The position numbers and the translations under genes were made by a program. This document shows, in pieces, positions 10,501 to 18,724 of a stretch of DNA of 64,000 nucleotides; position 1 is the stretch's first letter, and every line of letters starts with the position of its first letter. The stretch comes from Nectonema munidae. Its lineage: Eukaryota; Nematomorpha; Nectonematoida; Nectonematidae. The notes beneath the pieces were generated by a model, which saw only the letters and a program-made list of their open reading frames with translations, had not been told where the DNA came from and made no database searches. The DNA lies in the NCBI GenBank assembly GCA_030549495.1, contig JAUIRK010000866.1, positions 697,001-761,000 of the forward strand, in the 5' to 3' direction.

Positions 10501-12557
10501 GTCAATATATCAAAAATTCATATTTAAATTTATACTAAATTTATCTCTCCTCTATCTCACTTTGCTTCAAAACACTTCTAAATGTGTTTTCTTAGGTTTG
10601 GAAATAATAACGCGTATTCCAGAAGATCCGTTATATTTAAGCATTAAATTATTTTTAAATATTATTTTAGAATTATTATTATATGAAAAATCAATCTTAT
10701 TGTACTTGGCATACATTCCATAATTCTACTTTTGTTAGGAGTCAAGAAGACGGGAAAAAAGAAGAGAACGAAGAGAGTGCAAAAATCTTTGGCTCTACCT
10801 ACTCACCAGAGCTGAATCTAGGAAATGGCTTTTTTGACGAGATAAAAGGCACTAAATCCAGCTGGCATTTTCCAACAAGATTCGCAGTTTGTGCTGTGTG
10901 CTACTCAAAAAAGATTTGCACTCATGTAATGATGCCTGGAAAGATGAAATGTCCACAGGGTAGACTTTACTCATAATTATCACTGAACATTTTCGAAATC
11001 TGGATCTTCTCAAAAAAAAATTTGTGGACCGGCATGATGAGGTTTATCCAAAAGATGTTTGCATGTGGGAATGCCGCATTGACACACGGAGAGACCTTGA
11101 TTAAAATTAAACTCCAATAATAAACTTGAAAGACGAATGAAAACAAAAACTTCATTGACCCTAAGAGATAAAACAAAACAGAATTAACAATCATTAGCTT
11201 TGCTATCACAAGAAAATTTAAAAATAATTATTAATTATAGGAAAAACATTTATTTTACACACGAAAGTAAAAACTTCAACAATGCGTAGTAGGTCAATTG
11301 AACTTAAGTGATTATTTATTCCTTATATCAAAGAAGAATGGCATAGCAAGATTTACCAATATTATAAGAACAAGATCCCAAAAAATAAATCGCAATTACA
11401 ACACTTCTCACGACTCTTACTTTTTTTACAAAGTGAAATGTTAAGTCTTCATTTGGAAGTAATTCGATCTTTTCTCAATTCCAGAAGACATGGTAAAGTG
11501 ATTATTTATTTTTCAACTTTCAACTTCACACAAATTTTCACCCAACCACGATATTAAAAAAGATGTCCGTTTTGATAAAAAAAAAAGACATTGTTTTAAA
11601 TAAGTATATCAATTAATTTCAAAATTAAAACTATTTGTCATTTTATAGTTGCATCTTTTGTTGAATGACCATTAAGTTCTTGATTGGCCTTGTCAAAGCC
11701 TCATTTATTGAATTAAAAAATAAAAGTACTTGACGTTTCTTTTTGAGATTATCATCATTGTCAAAATAAAGCTTGCAATGCATGGCCACGAGGAAATGAA
11801 CAAATTTGGTTTTCTTAGCTTTAAAAGAATATACCAAAGTTTTAAATGCTGAGAGAATAGACAATGGAACATTTGACATTTTACACAATTATATTAATAA
11901 ATATTTTTCCCATCGAAAAACCAGTATAAAATTTAATAGAAGCTTTTAAATTTTATTTTTTATGTTTATTTCAATTGACCCATTTGGGAGTTATATATAA
12001 AACCTCTGGAACTTCTAGGGTTAAAAATGATAATGCAAAAAATAAACAAATACATTTTACTTTAAATTCTTATATCTTATCAAAGAAGATAAAGAAAGAA
12101 TGGTTTTATTATTGGGGATTGATCTCAAGTTTGTCACAAAAAGTAAAGCATCTGAAAAAAGTATTTGATAAAAAATTTGAAGAGCTTACGAAAAAGTGTT
12201 TTTCATAACAGCAATTGAATTCATCCAAAAATGATTTAAATAGGTCAGCAAATTTTTAAGTGGCTCATTAGTTCACCATCTGGCCCAGGCCTACTGATCA
12301 CTGAAATATTTGAGAAGACATATTTTTAATTTCATTTAGAGTTCAAGAAAGAGTACAACGGATATTTAATGGCGTCTGATAACAAATTCACGAGAAATGA
12401 GTACATATGTGTGGACAACAACTTTGAGTTCCATAATGAAGGAAGTGATGACGAAATTCAAAACACACTCTACATCGCGGAAAGTAAATGTGGTTCGCTT
12501 CCATGCCAAAAGTATCCAAATGGTTTGGAAATCACTTGTGTAGTTTGTGCCAAATAA
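226..12557 (+). CDS. Short-chain collagen C4-like gene, 3' part (six exons)
   Basis: Gene-level entry; exons are 226-370, 1672-1886, 3261-3393, 4865-5036, 10739-10959 and 12340-12557, together 1104 bases or 367 residues plus stop. The product is an extracellular collagen: a Gly-X-Y triple helix of about 150 residues in view, then a Cys-rich globular C-terminal domain. That domain has the family landmarks in order: YIHWGGKTCSGST, NYLCLP, VCAVCY, KCP, YNGYLMA, YICVD, KCGSLPCQ and a terminal TCVVCAK. All five junctions have AG/GT sites and matching phases, and the Gly-X-Y register is kept across the first two. The gene starts upstream of the window, so signal peptide and promoter are not seen. 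Intron 4 (5.7 kb) holds a LINE; none of the insertions touches an exon. The family is known from sponges and several invertebrate phyla; a structural matrix role is inferred. Confidence 0.88.
371..1671 (+). other. Collagen intron, AT-rich
   Basis: No gene is seen. It contains a CA/AT microsatellite at 1541-1575 and an imperfect inverted pair around 1362-1420 (ttaatccgacc and ggtcggattaa) that looks like a remnant of a pogo/Tigger-like terminus. A stretch rich in ggttagggtt-like words near 1262-1320 is related by eye to the ctaacactaa words at the right edge of the window. Confidence 0.5.
1672..1886 (+). CDS. Collagen gene exon (Gly-X-Y repeats)
   Basis: The exon follows the acceptor ttgctttag, completes the split Gly codon and gives 71 residues of perfect Gly-X-Y, for example GRPGRNGRKGMKG and GEMGMDGRVGLK. 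It ends in phase 0 before gtatgc. The sequence is basic and Asn-rich rather than Pro-rich, unlike fibrillar collagens. Confidence 0.92.
1982..2065 (+). repeat. tRNA-derived SINE head (candidate)
   Basis: A box-like TGGCCTAGTGG (about 1990) and, 30 bases on, a B box-like stretch around TGTTTGATTCC (about 2033-2043) sit at tRNA-like spacing inside collagen intron 2. The flanks show no clean poly(A) or duplication that I can fix, so this is a candidate internal Pol III promoter of a SINE, not a working tRNA gene. Confidence 0.5.
2668..2700 (-). mobile_element. hAT-like terminus
   Basis: Read on the minus strand, this starts CCAGTTGTGGGCGGCGGCTC and continues with TTTGCTCAATCTGG. The end at 29122-29157 on the plus strand has the same plan (CAGTAGTGGGCAAATGCGCC, then TTTGCTCAATCTGG), so both are ends of one hAT-type family. 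The body of this copy lies to the left, and its other end is not found. Confidence 0.5.
3261..3393 (+). CDS. Collagen gene exon (end of helix, start of C-terminal domain)
   Basis: After acceptor aattttttag it encodes GPDGEKGEDGEPGEEG and ends the helix at GTLGMPAKDG, followed by the Cys pair CLKTC. It ends in phase 1 at ATG C before gtacga. Reading through would meet a TGA at 3414-3416, but the downstream exon at 4865 carries the expected domain in the right phase, so splicing is preferred. An AATAAA at 3567 could serve a short alternative form ending at 3416. Confidence 0.88.
3665..3765 (-). repeat. tRNA-derived SINE head (candidate), minus strand
   Basis: On the minus strand a box A-like TGGCAGGATGGCCCACTC is followed about 35 bases later by GGGTTTAAATCTCGG, a good B-box match. 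The layout is tRNA-like without a foldable full cloverleaf. It lies in collagen intron 3. Confidence 0.5.
4023..4282. mobile_element. Foldback MITE with perfect 8-bp target duplication
   Basis: The 260-bp element starts GTTGCCTGGTCAAAACGGCC, and its far end read in reverse is GGTTCCTGGTCAAAAAGGCC. Both sides carry the same 8 bp CCTGCAAG (4015-4022 and 4283-4290), the duplication length used by hAT transposases. The arms are built from short repeats of the type aaacggccaaaacc on the left and ggttttggccgttt on the right, so nearly the whole element can fold on itself. It carries no gene. The hAT assignment rests on duplication length only. Confidence 0.8.
4865..5036 (+). CDS. Collagen gene exon (C-terminal domain part 1)
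   Basis: The acceptor tttctatttag supplies GA to complete a CGA codon. The exon then encodes FCGGSYYIHWGGKTCSGST and NYLCLPETPW, the diagnostic first half of the short-chain collagen C4 C-terminal domain. It ends in phase 2 (AG) before gtatga. The apparent ATG at 4843 lies in the intron and is not the start. Confidence 0.92.
5130..8451 (+). mobile_element. Jockey/CR1-type LINE, 5' truncated, split by a DNA transposon
   Basis: This non-LTR retrotransposon lies in collagen intron 4 in the same orientation. The first part (to about 5960) is an apurinic-type endonuclease with GDFNFN and SDHYPI motifs; its N-terminus is missing. A TA-flanked insertion (5967-6280) interrupts the linker. The reverse transcriptase (6398-7381) has the NYRPVS, GFRKGCSS, FAFFLDLSHAFD, GVPQGTILAP and YADD motifs. 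A frameshift follows just after YADD; the thumb and C-terminal region continue in another frame to 8120. The 3' end is a TTA repeat at 8430-8451. No RNase H is seen. It is inactive, with a frameshift, at least one stop near 6390 and the insertion. The family is judged from motifs only. Confidence 0.88.
5967..6280. mobile_element. Pogo/Tigger-like short DNA element inserted in the LINE
   Basis: The LINE reading ...AGAGCTGTA resumes at TATCATAAATGG, so about 314 bp were inserted at a TA, the target used by Tc1/mariner/pogo elements. The right end read in reverse is CAGTAGACCCTCGTTAACTC, typical of pogo/Tigger termini; the left end AGTGGACTAC is a poor partner. It has no coding capacity of its own. 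Confidence 0.65.
8452..10070 (+). other. Rest of collagen intron 4, left part
   Basis: AT-rich with no supported gene; short open frames here look random. A G/C-richer patch at 8839-8940 stands out but matches nothing I recognise. Confidence 0.4.
10071..10375. mobile_element. Short element with TTACTAGTGATG inverted termini
   Basis: The left end ttactagtgatgg and the right end read in reverse, ATTACTAGTGATGTA, form imperfect inverted termini about 305 bp apart. It has no coding capacity I trust; an open frame inside shows no domain. I could not fix a target duplication, so the superfamily is open (hAT-like at best). Confidence 0.45.
10739..10959 (+). CDS. Collagen gene exon (C-terminal domain part 2)
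   Basis: The acceptor ttctacttttgttag is followed by G, completing an Arg codon begun 5.7 kb upstream. The exon holds an acidic insert (QEDGKKEENEE), IFGSTY, and FAVCAVCYSKK, which corresponds to the conserved CAVCY box, then KMKCPQ. It ends in phase 1 before gtagac. The basic/acidic insert appears longer than in the relatives I remember. Confidence 0.9.
12340..12557 (+). CDS. Collagen gene terminal exon
   Basis: After tttcatttag the exon encodes FKKEYNGYLMASDNKFTRN, EYICVDNNFE and, at the C-terminus, KCGSLPCQKYPNGLEITCVV followed by CAK and TAA. This is the most conserved block of the short-chain collagen C4 C-terminal domain. Phase matches the previous exon. Confidence 0.93.
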
Positions 12558-12580
12558 TCACTTTGTTTGTGAACAACTAT

Positions 12581-12586
12581 AATAAA
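12581..12586 (+). terminator. Poly(A) signal of the collagen gene
   Basis: AATAAA lies 24 bases after the stop codon, so the 3' untranslated region would be very short. Confidence 0.7.
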
Positions 12587-12744
12587 ATCTTAATTTTTAT
12601 CAGAATTGTTTTTTAAATAATGAAGATAATAAAATTAATTAAAATCTCTGATTGCGATGTAAATTCCATTTTCTCCTACAGCATTTTAATAAATATTTTT
12701 TATGTTTTTTTCAAACGGCTCTACTTTGATTTGACTCCTTTGTC

Positions 12745-12820
12745 AAAAATTTGACTGATAGCGTAGTATCAACTTCATCCAAAGCGCCTGCGTTCGATTT
12801 CCAATCATGACAATGCATAT
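12745..12820 (+). repeat. tRNA-like SINE head (weak)
   Basis: TAGCGTAGTATC resembles an A box and GCGTTCGATTTCC, about 30 bases on, resembles a B box. It sits just downstream of the collagen gene. The tail is not defined. Confidence 0.4.
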
Positions 12821-13231
12821 AATTTATCCAGCTATGGAAGAAATTCATGGTTTCGATGCGATAACGACAAATTCACATTCGCTCACTCCCTCTCAAGTAA
12901 TCCACTCTCACTACGCAGAATCATGGTTGTGTTAGTTAAAATTTATATATAATTTTTTGTGTTAATAAAACTGACTTCTTTTATTAACTGAACTATAAAA
13001 TACTTCAATATTTCACTTTATTTTCAAGTCTTTTAAAAGTGGTATTTCTATTTTTTTTTCATAACATGCATTCAAACATGAGATTAAAAATTTGAAAAAT
13101 ATTTTAAAAAAATGAAAACTTTTTGTATAGATGGCGTTAAAATTTTTTTAAAATTATAATAAAAAATTTTTATAACCAAAAAATAGAGTGGCAATTGAAA
13201 GGAAGTATTAGAAAGCAAATAAAAGCAGAAC

Positions 13232-15121
13232 TTATAAGCAGGAATTGCAAGTGAAGTTTGAATGGACTTTGCAAATAAACTTGGAACAAGTTTTGCATTT
13301 TCTAGTAGATCGAATCTTTTTAGGAAGACAATTGAAGCAAAATCCTCTACGGTTAGATGATGATGGACCATCTACAGAATTAAATCCAAAAAATGAAAGA
13401 AGTGATTTTGTTTTCAAGTTGATTTGAGGTGTTGAAGCTCTCACTTGCATTGACTCTTCACTCAGACACCTAGCAAGTTTTTTCAGAAAAAGCTTTCTTG
13501 CGTTGTTCATTTTTGTTGGATAATCTTCAGGTGAATTATGTTTAGAGAATACATAAGCATTTAGACAAGACAGATCAAGATAGTTAGAAAAAGCCGTAAC
13601 AGTCCATCTTCGACATGGCTTGTAAGATCTGTACTGTTTGACCATTAGGTTTCCCACGTCAACACCACTTTTATGTTTATTGTACTCCAACAAAGAATCA
13701 GGTTTACCATCTCTGTTTGAAGTTTGCTGTGATGACAACATATAAACTTTAAAATCACGTTTGGCGTGTTTTTTTAGGTGTGTACGCTGTAAGTGAGGCT
13801 TCTTTACAGTATATCGTGCGCGATTCACTTTCATTTAGTTTCAATGTTTTCAAATATGAAGGTTGGAAAACTTTTGGTACAAATTTTCTTGTATGCCTCA
13901 CAGTCCTGCAAACTGTGTAGTCTTTTGTCAGAGCCCACTTAGTAATTTCTAAAGAGGTAAAAAACCTCTCCATAAAAATTCCGCCCCTTTTTAGGAGATT
14001 GGTGTCATTGATTAGCCTTTGAAAAGAAGAAAAGTATGTTTTATCAGGCAAACCGGTGATATAAATATGAGGTTTCAAAAAGTAAAACGTTTCCAGGCTT
14101 CTTATGATCATAGACTTTTAGTTTACATCCACCTCTGAAACAAACTAATTGTTCGTTAATTGTAACCGAAGGATTAGGTGTCCAGTACAAAGAAAACACG
14201 CCATAAAAGTGATCATGGAGCGTTCGAATTGCTGAAAGCTTATCGCTAGGATTTCTTTGACGCTTATCATCAAAGCATAAAAAAATTGAATTAAAAAAAC
14301 ATATCTCTTGCTAGAGCAGCTTTCAGAAATGGGCTTTCAAATGAATCATTATATAAATCAGTAACCTTGACTCTTTGATCCAGAGCCCGCGCTACCTATT
14401 AAATTAGAATTCTATTGAGTTCAAAAATGTTAACTATTATTTATAATTATATTTATATCGAAATTTGTAAAATGAATACGTATGTGGACAAAAGTTCTGA
14501 AACCGAAATGATCATAAATCAAATAGCTTAGTAAACAAGTATTGTATACGAGGGACGTTCAGAGGGGGAGGGGTGCTTGGAGTGCTCAAGCACCTGCCCT
14601 ATTTTCCTTTATAGAGGCATGCGCATATTTCAGCCGTTTTCTCTACTTGAGCACCTGCCCTTAAATAATTCTTTGCACGTCCCTGTTGTATATAGCAATA
14701 AAAACTTATGCATAGGCTTAACGTTTTCAAAAATATTTTTAAATCAAGTTTTAGTTCAAGCTAATTTGACCAAAACAAAATACCAAACACATAAATATAA
14801 TAAATTAAAATTTACCTATAATTGAGTTGCATTTTTAACTTTGTTTTCATGAATATAAAATTAATGGGTGGAAATTTTTTAAGATGTCTGTTTCACCAGA
14901 AGCACCTTTAGGACTGGTGGTACAGTTATGTCTCTAATATTCTCAGATAGAGTTCTTCCACGTGTGCTCGCAAAAGGCTCCCAACTATCTACTTGATCGG
15001 ATGAAATCAAGTTATCATCTATTTCATTATCGCTTGAATCAAAACCAGAAAAACTACTAAGTTTCATTCGAATCTGTTATTTCTTCGAAAAACGAACGTG
15101 AACTATGTTCTGATTCCATTG
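13232..15121 (-). pseudogene. piggyBac-type transposase, decayed
   Basis: Pieces of one piggyBac transposase run from a likely start at 15121 (MESEHSSRSF) to a stop at 13232. The N-terminal acidic region is at 15121-14880, the DDE region at 14400-13500. The C-terminus has the Cys-rich zinc finger CFNC...CKTC...CKVH...CNSC. Where the family has a DEQ motif, this copy reads INEQLVCFRG; where others have a D before the FFTS box, it reads MERFFTS; the third site GVD is kept. If my alignment is right, two of three catalytic Asp are replaced. There is a frameshift near 15065, more breaks between 14110 and 14400, and a short inserted repeat at 14549-14691. Terminal repeats were not identified. Confidence 0.8.
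14549..14691. mobile_element. Short CAGGGACGTGC-type MITE
   Basis: The left end agggacgttcagaggg and the right end read in reverse, CAGGGACGTGCAAAG, form inverted termini about 140 bp apart. The phrase gagcacctgccct/caagcacctgccct occurs at both ends. It sits in the gap of the piggyBac copy. The termini resemble hAT-type ends. Confidence 0.5.
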
Positions 15122-15674
15122 GTAAGAACAAATAAAATTGCACTAAAAACAGAGAGAAGACGACTGTGGAGAAAATAATGATCAAATGATATTATAATGA
15201 AAAATTATTTGATTTCAGCAGATATGAAACAAAAATTATATTCTGAAGTGAATGAAAGCCAAGTCAAGGTTATTTATGTATTACCAATTGAACGCTGATA
15301 CTTCATACTTCTAACACACCCGCTTCCATTTCATTTTGTTTACTAATTTTATAGATAGATGGCATCTTTTTTGATTATATAGATTATCATGCAAAGGAAC
15401 TTCAAATGTACAATGTTTGACACAATACCAAACATATGGATTTTGAAATTTCGCATAATGATTTTATGAATAAGAACTTCGTAATGAAGGTTCACAATAT
15501 GTAAACAATTTTAAAGCGAGTTGTTTCAAGGTCAAATCGTCTGAGTATCATGTAATTAAATGATGCACTCTTGATTATGACACAGCATATAATAAAAAAT
15601 AAAGGCAGAAAACCTGAAGTTGATGCGCAACATAAAGATTTACAATTGCTGTATTATTATGGAGAAAGTTATGT
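15122..15674. other. Stretch without recognisable features
   Basis: AT-rich; I see no gene, repeat or RNA structure I can defend. Confidence 0.4.
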
Positions 15675-16090
15675 TTAAAGGGATCCGTTCACATTTTCTA
15701 TGGGGTCGATGTTTTTGATTTTCTTTCTCCATTCTTGTCTATCCGAAACATCATTTCCATTAAGGTCTTTAACCTTGAAATTTTTTCTTAAACAGTCCAA
15801 CCTTCTGAGTTTTGGTTTTCCTTTTTTTCTATTCCCTTTTATTTCCATACTCATCACGTTTTTCCTATATGATCCTCATCATTTTCTCATTATGTGGGCA
15901 TACCATCTGAGTCTACTTTTTCGGACTTTCTCTGATACTTTATCGATTTTTGTTGCCTTTCTGACTGTATTGTTTTCAATTTTGTCTTTTATTGTCTTTC
16001 CACTCATCCATCTTAACATCCTCATTTCAGTAATATTTAGTGTTTTCTTTTGTCTTTTTCATCTGCCATGTCTCAGCTGAATACATCATC
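15675..16090 (-). pseudogene. RTE-like LINE, 3' end of the polymerase ORF
   Basis: On the minus strand the pieces read YSAETW, ITEMRMLRWMSGKTIKDKI, SRLRWYAHIMRK and GKPKLRRLDCLRKNF, ending at a stop at 15675. This is the C-terminal tail typical of RTE-type polymerases (ETW...TEMRMLRWM...RLRWFGHVMR...GRPK.RW.D). At least two breaks separate the pieces. It is 5' truncated. Confidence 0.8.
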
Positions 16091-17050
16091 GCTTCATCAT
16101 CAAGAAAATACATGTATCTATTATTATCTATAATATTGAAGAAATTTTATTTCTTTTGGTGATGAATCAAGACAAGAACTATATTATTTTTCTCAAAAAA
16201 GAAGACAGGTTTTTTATATGACCAGACACCCTGGAGCGATAAAAGATAGAGAAACATGCGTTAAAGCAGCAGACATGTATGATAGCGTGAGCGACAAAAG
16301 TATGTCAAATATCTCCTAACATTTAATATAGTGGTAAGGATATTTTATTTTACTAAAAAAGCGCTCAAATGTGTAGTATCGCTCTATAATGTATCATCGT
16401 TCGGAAAAATTATCCCTCTAAGTCACTTGTTTATCGCTCATGCATATGAGTGCATTTTTATATATATAATAGACAGGATTGCGCATGGAAAATATTCCAA
16501 GTACGAACAAAAACTTTCCTTTGGAACCAACTAGAGAAATTAAGCCACATATGCTTACAGAAATTTAACGTATTTTCAAAAACATATAAAAAAATCAGCC
16601 CATACCCCTAAATTTGATTAAATATCCGCTAGTACTCGGAAACCCTAATCATTATATCATCTTTTATTAAAGCTTGACTGAAAATAATTTATCTTTTTAT
16701 CTAAGCAAAAGTGATGTATATATAAATATACATCAGATAGAAGTCAAATGCTGACTTCCCTTTTTTACGTTTTGACTCTACGAAAGTAAATTGGATTTGT
16801 ATGATCTAATTTTCAAATATTTTTTTGGCTTTAGAATTTATTAGTAGACAATATAATTTGAGATATATACTAATATTAAACTTTATAATAAACAAAAAAA
16901 CAGAATAAACTAATTTAGAACAATTAATAAATCATTTCTAGTAGAGACATAGAAGCAACTTTTACCGTATTACTTACAGTCTCCAGGTTTCATGTTTGAA
17001 AATTACACCGGCTCCAAAACCGTGCAAAAAACGCGAAAAAAATCAAATAG
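16091..17050. other. Intergenic stretch between LINE end and gene 2
   Basis: No gene is seen. The sequence is AT-rich and ends near the poly(A) site of the minus-strand gene. Confidence 0.4.
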
Positions 17051-17063
17051 ATTTAACGTGTAT

Positions 17064-17069
17064 TTTATT
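17064..17069 (-). terminator. Poly(A) signal of the minus-strand gene
   Basis: AATAAA on the minus strand about 380 bases after the stop codon at 17451. The 3' untranslated region between them is AT-rich with an ATT microsatellite at 17143-17168. Confidence 0.5.
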
Positions 17070-17450
17070 GATATCACATTAATCAAAAATGAATTGATCA
17101 GAAAACAACAATCGAAAAATTAAAAATAACTGTGTTTCCATCAGTATTATTATTATTATTATTATTATCAATTTTGAAAATGAGAGTAAATGATAACCGA
17201 TAGATGGATATATAACAAAAATTAACAAATATAAAGGAAATAACAGAAACAAAATATTGCTTGTATGTAAGTATATAAATTGTAAATGAAAGATCGAAAA
17301 AGTAATATTCAAGAATTATTGATTGATTGACACAAAGCATATATTGATCGGTTTTGTGCTTATAAAAAGGAGGAAAATATTCAAAGCATATTATAAGGTT
17401 GTGTTCTTTGAAATGAGGTAGATGATTATTGAAGAAAAAAATCAATATTA

Positions 17451-18724
17451 TTACACATGATTTATGAAGCTTTTCACTTTTTTGAATTTATTAGTAATCA
17501 TGGAAAATATGGGGGATGTTGTCTGATTTATTGTATTAATTGATTGTGAAAGTGGTGATTGGTTGCTATTGGAAACATTAAAATTGCCCAACTGTTCATT
17601 GGAGAGTATTGGTATAGAGGGGGTTGGTGCTTCATGAGAAGGCGGTACTTGGGTAGTAGGAAGAGAAGTGCTGTTTTGACGAACTCGTTTGCTGGATGCA
17701 TACAACAAATTGTGTGGGATTGAGGAAGATCTGCTAGAAAGAGGCGCTAAACTACTATTAGCAGGAGTGGACGAAGTATGAACGAAATTTAGATTAGAGG
17801 AGGTATTTATGGATGGGAAAAAATTGTCAATTTTATTGAGGATAAATTGGGAAGATGAGTGGTGTTGGGTATGGATAGGAGTTTTGCGAAAGGCCAAGAG
17901 AGATACGCCAGGGACGAACTTTGTGTTGGTGTTGGATGAGGTAGGCTGCAATTTATGTGTGAAGACTCTTGAACTATCGGATGAAACTAAGACGTTAACG
18001 GTGGGACAACTTTCTGAACTACTCGAGACGAATTGGTTTGGAAGTAGAAGGGTATTTGGATTCAATCTGGCAGTATTACGCTCAGTTTTAATCGAATTAC
18101 AAAGGTTGATTGGTTGATTAAATGATAGAGAAGGTTTTATGATTCGAGCGCCATTTCCACTCATGGAAGAAATCGGCAAAAAAGATGAAAGTGAAGTTGT
18201 TATAGAAATATCGCAAACTTTAACCATGTTGCGTTGCTTCAAATCGAGACAAGCAGGTAAGCGAGGAACCTGTTCACCACCAAGACCGCCATTACAAATA
18301 CTCTTGTCATGAGAACAATTTGCACAGCACAACTGGGCGGAAGATCCTCTGTTCCGATCTTTCAAGAGTTGGGAGCAGTAATCATGATCGTATGAGTTTC
18401 GCTTCTTCTTTTTATCCAATGCCACATTGTTCAAGGACGGTGAGTGGTGATGACTGTAGTTAGTGTTATTACTAGTGAGTTGGCCACTATGATTCAAAGC
18501 GGAGCAGCAAATGAAGGCAGTGCAATTCTTGTTCAAAGTAGAAGATTTAGGGGTTGAACTTGTGCCATCATCGTTGTTATTTTCATTAGCACTGCCTTTT
18601 TTTGGAGTGATCAGAAACGATGATGATGATGATGATGATTTGCTGTTAAAATATTTTACAATTCCATCCTTACTATCAGTGAAATCTTCTTCCTTCTTAA
18701 TCTTCGATCGATTCTTTTTTGAAA
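17451..18724 (-). CDS. Gene 2 terminal exon
   Basis: Starts after acceptor tttttttaag with TT completing an Ile codon, and runs 424 codons to TAA at 17451. It opens with a Lys/Glu patch (KKNRSKIKKEEDF), a Ser run encoded by a TCA repeat, then long Ser/Asn/Thr/Pro-rich sequence with no membrane segment. A short open frame on the other strand at 17809-18117 is its shadow. Confidence 0.8.

Noticed and set aside
17079-17445. Hydrophobic ORFs on the minus strand
   Set aside because: They fall in the 3' untranslated region of gene 2 and reflect AT-rich sequence.
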